Below are positions 16,019 to 20,497 of a DNA stretch of 20,497 nt, one piece after another (positions within the stretch are counted from its first letter, which is position 1; every line of letters begins with the position of its first letter). The notes below the pieces were generated by a model. It had not been told where the DNA came from. It did not search any database and saw nothing but the letters and a program-made list of their open reading frames with translations. The stretch comes from a virus. Where the stretch lies: positions 1-20,497 of the IMG/VR virus record IMGVR_UViG_3300043419_000155; one strand, written 5' to 3'. The translations under genes and the position numbers were made by a program.

Positions 16019-16070
16019 AATAGAAATAGTACACCCCTCTCCACAGTAAAGCAACATAGGAAGAATAAAA

Positions 16071-16640
16071 ATGTCAAAGACACTCCCATATAAAAAGTTA
16101 GTAGTACCAGCAGGCTTGAAAGGTCAAATCAATGGTCGCCTTGACAAGAGTCTTCTCGTTGGTGTGAAGACTGGTGGCAAGATGTACAAGGAAGCAGCCG
16201 AAGCGTTTGACAAAATGTATGACGCAGCAATGGCGGCAGGTGTACACCTTCGCAACATTGGTGACTACCGTTCCTATGACGGACAGTTCGCAATGTTCAT
16301 GGACCGCTATGAAGTAGCCAAGCCGAACGACCCACGCCTCGGCAAGAAGAACACGGTGACCCGTAAGTTTGACGGCAAGACCTGGATTCTGAAGAAGGGT
16401 AAGGCACCATCTGCTGCACCAGACCCAACAGGTAAGTCAGGTTCCAACCACGGGTGGGGTCTTGCCATTGACCTGGCTGTTGAAGGCAAGGGTGGCAACC
16501 TTGTCGGTATGGCATCGGCTAAGAAGGGCTTTAAGTGGATGTGTGAGAACGCACCAACCTTCGGGTTCTACCTTCAGGGAGACAACATCAAGTCGCCAGA
16601 GTTTGAACACTGGCATTGGCAGTGGTGTGACGGGAAGTGA
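16071..16640 (+). CDS. M15 (VanY-like) peptidase, endolysin
   Basis: A 189-residue soluble protein without a signal peptide; GGAAG lies upstream of the ATG. The zinc-peptidase signature is complete: SNHGWGLAID with H127 and D134 as zinc ligands, and E179 with H182 in EFEHWHW as catalytic Glu and third ligand. These belong to the M15 D,D-/L,D-carboxypeptidase or endopeptidase (VanY/Ply) group. The enzyme would cleave the peptide part of the cell wall, so this is the likely endolysin; no separate wall-binding domain is seen. It has no signal peptide, so holin-made lesions are needed for access to the wall. The stop overlaps the GTG of the next gene, a membrane protein, completing the lysis cassette. 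Confidence 0.85.
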   Translation: MSKTLPYKKLVVPAGLKGQINGRLDKSLLVGVKTGGKMYKEAAEAFDKMYDAAMAAGVHLRNIGDYRSYDGQFAMFMDRYEVAKPNDPRLGKKNTVTRKFDGKTWILKKGKAPSAAPDPTGKSGSNHGWGLAIDLAVEGKGGNLVGMASAKKGFKWMCENAPTFGFYLQGDNIKSPEFEHWHWQWCDGK

Positions 16641-16867
16641 CAGCCATTCAAATACTTGGCATGGTCGCTGCGGCAGTGGCTTCCCTTGGTGTCATTCACC
16701 GTGGGTTGCTACTGCCAGCGTACCGTTGGGCTAAACGCATTGAAAAGGCGATGGGGTTTGTTGAGGAGCAGATGCGCCCGAATAGTGGGTCGTCTTTGCG
16801 TGATTCTCTTGACAGAATTGAGAAGCGTTTGACATTAGTGGAAGCGTATATCACTAAGCCTGACTGA
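16637..16867 (+). CDS. Membrane-anchored coiled-coil protein, possible holin
   Basis: A 76-residue protein with a GTG start overlapping the endolysin stop (GTGA). One N-terminal membrane helix (IQILGMVAAAVASLGVIHRGLLL) is followed by a basic turn and a helical/coiled-coil tail: RIEKAMGFVEEQMRPNSGSSLRDSLDRIEKRLTLVEAYI. I recall the RPN.GsSLRD..dRIE pattern as common in actinophage and siphophage small membrane proteins encoded beside endolysins, often annotated as holins. It may regulate holin timing or make the lesion itself. There are three small membrane proteins in this region (14481, 15797, 16637), so which is the true holin cannot be decided from sequence. Confidence 0.65.
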   Translation: MTAIQILGMVAAAVASLGVIHRGLLLPAYRWAKRIEKAMGFVEEQMRPNSGSSLRDSLDRIEKRLTLVEAYITKPD

Positions 16868-16873
16868 TAAAGT
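16865..16873 (+). promoter_or_regulatory. Extended -10 promoter from a stop codon, before a tiny gene
   Basis: TGA (16865-16867, stop of the membrane protein) followed by TAAAGT gives TGnTAAAGT. The ATG at 16884 is ten bases after the hexamer, so the leader would be about four bases. No clear -35. Confidence 0.35.
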
Positions 16874-16883
16874 TGCAGGTCCT

Positions 16884-17015
16884 ATGACACTCGCAGACCT
16901 TATCTCTATCCGTAATTTCCTAGTAAAAGTAGTGGTCCGTGGACCAGAGGAAGAACAACTTGTCCGTCTTGTAGCACGTATAGACCAACTCCTCGCCACG
17001 CATAAAGCGGCGTAG
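16884..17015 (+). CDS. Small hypothetical protein (43 aa)
   Basis: A short frame from ATG 16884 to TAG 17013-17015 encodes a helical, amphipathic peptide (MTLADLISIRNFLVKVVVRG, then EEEQLVRLVARIDQLLATH). There is no membrane helix or metal motif. A weak GCAGG lies before the ATG, and an extended -10 box ends ten bases upstream. Its length is short, but the frame fits a gap otherwise unused between two genes and has coding-like codon use. Function is unknown. Confidence 0.5.
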   Translation: MTLADLISIRNFLVKVVVRGPEEEQLVRLVARIDQLLATHKAA

Positions 17016-17027
17016 TAACCTAAAGCC

Positions 17028-17147
17028 ATGACCTCGCTGTCCCACCTCTACGTATGCCCCGTCTGCGAAGAAGCATGGCATCAATCCCAGGGGCGCTACT
17101 GCCCTGAGTGTCGCACAGAAGGCGAGCCAGCAGACAATGAAGACTGA
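17028..17147 (+). CDS. Zinc-ribbon-like small protein (39 aa)
   Basis: A 39-residue frame with two CxxC knuckles: Cys10/Cys13 (YVCPVCEEAW) and Cys25/Cys28 (GRYCPECRTE), the spacing of a minimal zinc ribbon. The tail is acidic. The stop overlaps the start of the next gene (start 17137), typical of coupled small phage genes. There is no visible ribosome-binding site. Zinc ribbons in small phage proteins often bind nucleic acid or host proteins, but no target can be named. Confidence 0.6.
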   Translation: MTSLSHLYVCPVCEEAWHQSQGRYCPECRTEGEPADNED

Positions 17148-17400
17148 ATACCCAATCGTCCTTATTGAATGGGCAGACGCTTGCGGTGGGGACGCAGGAT
17201 GGCTCACACTAGAAACCATTGAAGATGACGGCGAAACCCTTGTCCACTCAGTAGGTTTCCTCGTACCATCAGAAGACCCAGGTGGCAAGAAAGACCATGT
17301 GACCCTGCTTCAGACCTACCACGATGGTGAAGGAATCAACCTGTTCTACATCCCCATCGGCATGGTCAGAAAAACTTTTGTACTTACCCCTTGTAATTGA
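17137..17400 (+). CDS. Small conserved phage protein, unknown function
   Basis: An 87-residue protein whose ATG overlaps the preceding gene by 11 bases. A beta-rich plan is seen: IVLIEWADACGGDAGWLTLE near residue 7, then a TLVHSVGFLVPSED strand-turn, then VTLLQTYHDGEG, and NLFYIPIGMVRKTFVL at the end. I recall a family of small phage proteins with a V.W.D......gW....... sVGwl.........iP...v....l pattern, usually near DNA metabolism genes, with no settled function. There is no signal peptide. Its TGA stop lies inside the TTGACA -35-like box of the following promoter. Confidence 0.65.
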   Translation: MKTEYPIVLIEWADACGGDAGWLTLETIEDDGETLVHSVGFLVPSEDPGGKKDHVTLLQTYHDGEGINLFYIPIGMVRKTFVLTPCN

Positions 17401-17427
17401 CACAACCTTCCTGTAATGTGATTTATA
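17397..17427 (+). promoter_or_regulatory. Promoter candidate for the recombination operon
   Basis: TTGACA (17397-17402, a consensus -35 that contains the upstream TGA stop) lies 19 bases before TTTATA (17422-17427), which is preceded by TG-A. The spacer is longer than ideal. A strong GGAAGGGG site (17440-17447) follows before the ATG at 17453. This is the only promoter in the window with a good -35. Confidence 0.5.
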
Positions 17428-17452
17428 CATAACACAGAAGGAAGGGGAACTC

Positions 17453-18400
17453 ATGAGTTTCACTCGGTATCGCATACCAAAAGCACCACACGGTTCACAA
17501 GCATGGCTGAACCAACGCTACACAGACGAAGACGGTAATCGCCGCATCTCCGCTAGTGCAGCAGCCGCCATCTACGGGGTACACCCGTTTGTAAAGCAAG
17601 ACCAATACGCAGCAGAACTGCTGTCAGGTGTAGCCCCAACACCAATTCCACCAAACGCCGCTATGGAAACAGGCAACCGTTTGGAAGACACCATCATCCA
17701 GTGGGCAGGCGACAGGCTTGGCATCAAGTTCGTTACACCCGATGAACTGTTCTGCTATGACGACGACGAAGGTGCACACCTCATCTCTACCCTTGACGGA
17801 TGGAATGAGGAGACTCGCCACATTCTTGAAGTCAAGACAACTAGCCGTGAATACTCAGGCACACTCCCTGACTACTGGAAAATCCAAGGTGTACAACAAG
17901 CCATCTGTTCAGATGCAAGCCGTGTGACCTGGGCAATCTTTGACAACACACTACGCCTCACCATCGTGGAACAGAACGTGACCGAAGAAGAAAAGCAGGC
18001 GCACATTGATGCCTCCGCTAAGTGGCTGAATAACATTGCACTGGGCATGGACCCCGAAGGTGTTGTCTACACATACGAGACAATCTCCACCCGCTACTCA
18101 CGATTCAATGGCGAATCAGTAGAACTCAACCCATCAGTATCGGAACTCATTGCACAGTTAAAACACGTCAAGTCTGAACTGTCCTCATACAAAGCAATGG
18201 AAGACAGACTGAAGGCTGAACTTTGTGACTTGATTGGCGAGAACGAATCTGCCACAATCAACGGGGCAACAGTTGCCACATGGAAGGGATACAAGCGTGA
18301 CTGGTTTGACGCAAAGAAGTTCCAGGCTGAGAACCCCGACCTGTACGCACAGTACCTAAAGTCCACATCATCACGCACACTCCGCTTGAAAGGCGAATAA
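17453..18400 (+). CDS. YqaJ-like recombination exonuclease
   Basis: A 315-residue protein with a strong ribosome-binding site. It shows the YqaJ / lambda-exonuclease PD-(D/E)XK order: GNRLEDTIIQWA with E78 near residue 74-85, then STLDGW with D115, E126-V-K128 (LEVKTTS), and a Gln-containing helix (YWKIQGVQQAI) as the usual fourth motif. The early ASAAAAIYGVHPF segment is typical of the family N-terminus. A coiled coil at about 227-265 (LIAQLKHVKSELSSYKAMEDR) extends beyond the nuclease core. The enzyme resects double-stranded DNA ends, giving single strands for the annealing protein encoded right after it (two bases apart). Together they form a phage recombination pair for genome repair, recombination or concatemer processing. 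Confidence 0.85.
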   Translation: MSFTRYRIPKAPHGSQAWLNQRYTDEDGNRRISASAAAAIYGVHPFVKQDQYAAELLSGVAPTPIPPNAAMETGNRLEDTIIQWAGDRLGIKFVTPDELFCYDDDEGAHLISTLDGWNEETRHILEVKTTSREYSGTLPDYWKIQGVQQAICSDASRVTWAIFDNTLRLTIVEQNVTEEEKQAHIDASAKWLNNIALGMDPEGVVYTYETISTRYSRFNGESVELNPSVSELIAQLKHVKSELSSYKAMEDRLKAELCDLIGENESATINGATVATWKGYKRDWFDAKKFQAENPDLYAQYLKSTSSRTLRLKGE

Positions 18401-18402
18401 CA

Positions 18403-19068
18403 ATGGAAACTTCTTACACATACACAACACCAAGAAAGGTAAACAAAGTGGAAGACAACAACAAAGCACAAGAACTCAGGAACATCCTGAAGGACTACGC
18501 AAAACCAGACCCATCAATTGTCCAGCAACTCCCCAAGGGGGGCACCAAGTTGGACTTCGTAGGACACGCAGACATCACACGTATCCTCATTGAGATTGAC
18601 CCATACTGGTCATGGGAACCATGCGGCTGGGTACAGGGTCGTCCTGCTATCCACGTTGAGAACGGCATGGCAACCATGTGGGGTTGGCTTACTGTCCACG
18701 GTAAGGAACTCCTCGGTGTTGGCAGTGTCAAGGCTGACAAGGGTGACTACGAGAAGGAACTCATTGGTGACTTCCTGCGTAATGCGTCCATGCGTTTTGG
18801 TATCTCACTGAACCTGTGGACTAAGAACCAGTGGGCTGACCTTGATGGTGACAAGCCACAGTCAACCAAGCCTGCACCTAAGCAAGCACTGCCTGATGAT
18901 GCGCCCCTCAGTGAAGACCAAATCAATGCGTTCAACAAGGCGTGTGTAGATAACGACCTCAACCCAATGCCCATCTACAAAGATGCGAACGTGCGTTTCG
19001 GATTCGCCACACAGAAAGACCTTGCCGCATTACGTAAGGCTTTCACAGCAGCGAAGGCAGGTAAGTGA
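18403..19068 (+). CDS. Single-strand annealing protein, Rad52/Erf-like
   Basis: A 221-residue protein immediately after the exonuclease. The core has FVGHADITRILIEIDPYWSWEP near residue 52, GMATMWGWLTVHGKELLGVG near 88, and IGDFLRNASMRFGISLNLW near 121. These fit the ghadvt..L...DP.WsWep / AaMRfGv.l.LW pattern of phage annealing proteins of the Rad52/Erf-like type, usually paired with an exonuclease. The C-terminal part is a Lys/Ala/Pro linker and a small helical domain (SEDQINAFNKACVDNDLNP). Two starts are possible: ATG 18403, or GTG 18448 which has AAAGG eight bases before it and gives 206 residues. The second would leave a 47-base gap. The downstream genes overlap, so it belongs to the recombination operon. 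Confidence 0.8.
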   Translation: METSYTYTTPRKVNKVEDNNKAQELRNILKDYAKPDPSIVQQLPKGGTKLDFVGHADITRILIEIDPYWSWEPCGWVQGRPAIHVENGMATMWGWLTVHGKELLGVGSVKADKGDYEKELIGDFLRNASMRFGISLNLWTKNQWADLDGDKPQSTKPAPKQALPDDAPLSEDQINAFNKACVDNDLNPMPIYKDANVRFGFATQKDLAALRKAFTAAKAGK

Positions 19069-19256
19069 TGAGTGCGAAGCGAACAGTAGACCCAGACGGT
19101 GAGATTGCATCAACCCGTTTCATGGGATTACGTGTCACAAGCAAGCAGTGGTATCACATTGAACTTCTCTGCATGACACGTGGCGGTATTACCAAGTCAG
19201 AACTGCTGCGTCAGTTAGTGAAAGAGGCAATGGATAATGTCAAAGAACCGTTCTAA
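19068..19256 (+). CDS. Ribbon-helix-helix-like DNA-binding protein
   Basis: A 62-residue protein from ATG 19068; an in-frame GTG at 19065 is an alternative. A GAAGGCAGG site precedes it, and it overlaps the annealing-protein stop by one base. A short beta strand (STRFMGLRVTSKQW) and two helices (WYHIELLCMTRGG, then KSELLRQLVKEAMDNV) give the ribbon-helix-helix plan seen in small phage/plasmid repressors of the CopG/Arc group. It may autoregulate this operon or bind DNA during recombination. It overlaps the next gene by 20 bases. No metal or catalytic motif is visible. Confidence 0.65.
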   Translation: MSAKRTVDPDGEIASTRFMGLRVTSKQWYHIELLCMTRGGITKSELLRQLVKEAMDNVKEPF

Positions 19257-19572
19257 AGGAACATCATTTGAAACCCTCATTGCCCGCTTCATGCGTGACA
19301 ACGGGTTCCCATATGCCGAACGTCGTGCCTTGCATGGCAACCTAGATAAGGGTGACATCAACTGTGGCGCACCCCTCGTCATTGAATGTAAAGCAGCGAA
19401 GCGACATGAACTGTCGGGCTGGTTACAGGAGACTGAGGCTGAGCGTGTCAATGCTGGTGCTGACTTCGGTGTGTTGGTTGTGAAACGTCAGGGTCATGCC
19501 ACTGGTGCAGAGCAGTATGCCATCATGCGGTTTGAGGACATGGTGAAGTTGTTGAAGCAGGCAGGTTACTAA
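19237..19572 (+). CDS. Holliday-junction-resolvase-like PD-(D/E)XK nuclease
   Basis: A 111-residue protein. The order GTSFETLIARFM (E12), ERRALHGNLDKGDIN (D40), then LVIECKAAKR (E50-C-K52) gives the complete E...D...ExK set of the Hjc-like/VRR-type PD-(D/E)XK nucleases, at a spacing and length typical of phage resolvases. A metal-dependent nuclease that cleaves branched DNA would serve phage recombination or packaging of branched concatemers. The context (exonuclease, annealing protein, resolvase) forms a complete recombination set. The start overlaps the preceding gene by 20 bases, and the TAATG at 19570 couples the next gene. Annotation beyond a resolvase-like nuclease is not certain. Confidence 0.8.
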   Translation: MSKNRSKGTSFETLIARFMRDNGFPYAERRALHGNLDKGDINCGAPLVIECKAAKRHELSGWLQETEAERVNAGADFGVLVVKRQGHATGAEQYAIMRFEDMVKLLKQAGY

Positions 19573-19724
19573 TGGAACAGGCAAGCCGTGAACTCTTTGA
19601 ATGTTTAATGAACCGTATCTACAATGCGTCAGACTTTGTACGGTTACAGGCACCATCAGACCGTGAACGTAAAGCCATTGACACATGGCTACAACTACAA
19701 GAAGAAAAGGAACTATCAGAATGA
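19572..19724 (+). CDS. Small hypothetical protein (50 aa)
   Basis: A 50-residue helical protein starting inside the TAATG overlap with the resolvase gene. It is charged and helical (SRELFECLMNRIYNASDF, then SDRERKAIDTWLQLQEEKEL), with no membrane helix or metal motif. The stop overlaps the next ATG (ATGA at 19721-19724). Both junctions are of the coupled type seen through the whole region, which is the main support. Function is unknown. Confidence 0.65.
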   Translation: MEQASRELFECLMNRIYNASDFVRLQAPSDRERKAIDTWLQLQEEKELSE

Positions 19725-19921
19725 GTAGCAGACTTACACGACCAGTAGAACCAGCGTGTTACGGGAACGACCAAACATTCGGTTGGTTTTGGCGACACAA
19801 CTTTGACAAGTTGATGGCACAGGCACAGGCTGTTGAGAAAGACTACAACCAGTTGTTGATTCAGGTTCGTGCGTTAGAGGCTGAGGTCACACGGCTAGAA
19901 CGGTTGGCAACCAATGGCTGA
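19721..19921 (+). CDS. Small coiled-coil protein (66 aa)
   Basis: The frame is open upstream to an ATG at 19685, but ATG 19721 is preferred: it has AAGGA nine bases upstream and forms ATGA with the preceding stop. The N-terminal half is SSRLTRPVEPACYGNDQT with a Trp-rich stretch (FGWFWRHNFDKL). The C-terminal half is a coiled coil (EKDYNQLLIQVRALEAEVTR). It overlaps the next gene by eight bases. Function is unknown; a small regulator or assembly partner is possible. Confidence 0.65.
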   Translation: MSSRLTRPVEPACYGNDQTFGWFWRHNFDKLMAQAQAVEKDYNQLLIQVRALEAEVTRLERLATNG

Positions 19922-20273
19922 CTTCAAACACGGACGCTCGTCCTACATGAAATACAAATGCCGATGCACCATCTGCGTCACAGAAGCGCAGGCATACCGC
20001 AAGCACTACCGTGAAACAAACATCAACGCAGGGCTACGACTAGACGCAACACCACTACTAGACCGCCTCACCCGTGACGAACGTATCGGCGCAGTGGACT
20101 CAGGTGTCAAGTCAAGGTGGCGAGCAGAAGGCATGGACATCTACGCAGCCGACACATGGGCAACTCGCCTCGGCTACCACCCAATTGAAATATGGGGACA
20201 GGCGTTCTACGTCGGATGCTTTGACCAAACCAGTATCAAACAAGAGAAAGAATTACAGTATGTATCACAGTGA
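19914..20273 (+). CDS. Cys-rich small actinophage protein with helix-turn-helix-like end
   Basis: A 119-residue protein. The N-terminal HGRSSYMKYKCRCTIC (His6, Cys16, Cys18, Cys21) matches a recurring HG..Y....CRC..C..A motif I associate with actinophage and actinobacterial small DNA-binding proteins. The C-terminal half (LLDRLTRDERIGAVDSG, then IYAADTWATRLGYHPIEIWGQAF) looks like a helix-turn-helix segment. It could therefore be a zinc-containing DNA-binding regulator, but this is inference. The stop lies 13 bases inside the following gene. It begins eight bases before the end of the previous gene. Confidence 0.65.
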   Translation: MADFKHGRSSYMKYKCRCTICVTEAQAYRKHYRETNINAGLRLDATPLLDRLTRDERIGAVDSGVKSRWRAEGMDIYAADTWATRLGYHPIEIWGQAFYVGCFDQTSIKQEKELQYVSQ

Positions 20274-20445
20274 ATTAGTAAGTATTATCCGCAAGATGGT
20301 GGAAGACAATACAGATGACATTGCATACCTACCTAACTTGGCGTTAGTTGCTTGTCGTGAGATTGAACGACTCGCAGAAGAATTAAAGAGAGAGCGTAAT
20401 TACAATCGTGGCTACAGCAAGTTAGAGCACAACCCTTGGAAATAG
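20260..20445 (+). CDS. Small hypothetical protein (61 aa)
   Basis: From ATG 20260, overlapping the previous gene by 14 bases. The frame is open upstream to ATG 20074, but that would be buried in the previous gene. The protein is helical: YHSELVSIIRKMVEDN, then CREIERLAEELKRERN, then a short basic/polar tail ending HNPWK. There is no membrane helix or metal motif. Function is unknown. Confidence 0.6.
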   Translation: MYHSELVSIIRKMVEDNTDDIAYLPNLALVACREIERLAEELKRERNYNRGYSKLEHNPWK

Positions 20446-20497
20446 CAGGGTATAACCCTAAGTTTGATTTCAAAACAGACTTAGAGTACGGGCATGA
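20436..20497 (+). CDS. Partial CDS, cut by window end; possible nuclease-like protein
   Basis: An open frame runs from TTG 20436 (ten bases inside the previous gene) to the window end and encodes LEIAGYNPKFDFKTDLEYGH. The pattern YNPKFDF..DL.YG is one I recall from the N-terminus of small phage nuclease-like proteins, whose E.K part would lie beyond the window. The start codon is weak, and the frame extends a little further upstream, so an earlier start cannot be excluded. Low certainty because only 20 codons are visible. Confidence 0.45.
   Translation, partial: MEIAGYNPKFDFKTDLEYGH

Overview
The window is a 20.5-kb piece of a tailed (Caudoviricetes) bacteriophage genome. Every supported gene lies on the plus strand, genes are packed tightly (most junctions are TAATG or ATGA overlaps), and the contents are virion, lysis and recombination genes. 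No rRNA, tRNA, integrase, transposase, CRISPR array or host housekeeping gene was seen. The host is inferred to be an actinobacterium (Actinomycetota), perhaps a freshwater lineage. The reasons are several small protein families I associate with actinophages (5105, 5340, 16637, 17137, 19914), apparently leaderless starts behind extended -10 boxes, and a threonine-rich secreted protein of a style I know from actinobacterial genomes. Terminase and portal genes are not here and presumably lie upstream.

Layout. (1) 1-3407: four overlapping genes, the first cut by the window edge, for helical, Gln/Ala-rich proteins of unknown function, probably virion-associated. (2) 3408-5090: a structured 5' leader, a scaffold-like protein, an N4-gp56-like major capsid protein, and a clear intrinsic terminator. 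(3) 5105-8813: two small conserved phage proteins, a GT-B glycosyltransferase, a BppU-N-like structural protein, a collagen-like tail fibre with a tail-collar domain, and a tail-assembly-chaperone-like protein. (4) 8827-10219: a GT-A glycosyltransferase with a TPR-like tail and two tiny lysine-rich proteins, the second of DUF6496 type. (5) 10219-14432: neck/tail adaptor, a 621-residue beta-rich tail protein (possible nozzle), a fibre with 57-residue repeats, and a small tail protein. No tape-measure gene is seen, so a short-tailed (podovirus-like) particle is the best guess. (6) 14481-16867: lysis region with a holin candidate, a secreted mucin-like Thr-rich protein, a tiny two-helix membrane protein, an M15 D,D/L,D-peptidase endolysin and a membrane/coiled-coil protein. 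(7) 16884-20497: small early-type genes, then a recombination module: YqaJ-type exonuclease, Rad52/Erf-like annealing protein, ribbon-helix-helix protein, Holliday-junction-resolvase-like nuclease, three small proteins and a cut gene at the end.

How it fits together. Assembly and tail genes appear to be expressed as long overlapping operons, re-initiated at short extended -10 promoters placed at or inside the stop codons of upstream genes. Two phage glycosyltransferases bracket a fibre whose shaft is 56/70 Gly-X-Thr triplets, which suggests glycosylation of the fibre. The most unusual parts are that fibre/glycosyltransferase set, the mucin-like membrane-anchored protein inside the lysis cassette, the leader RNA before the capsid genes, the stop-codon promoters, and sharp base-composition switches inside single genes.
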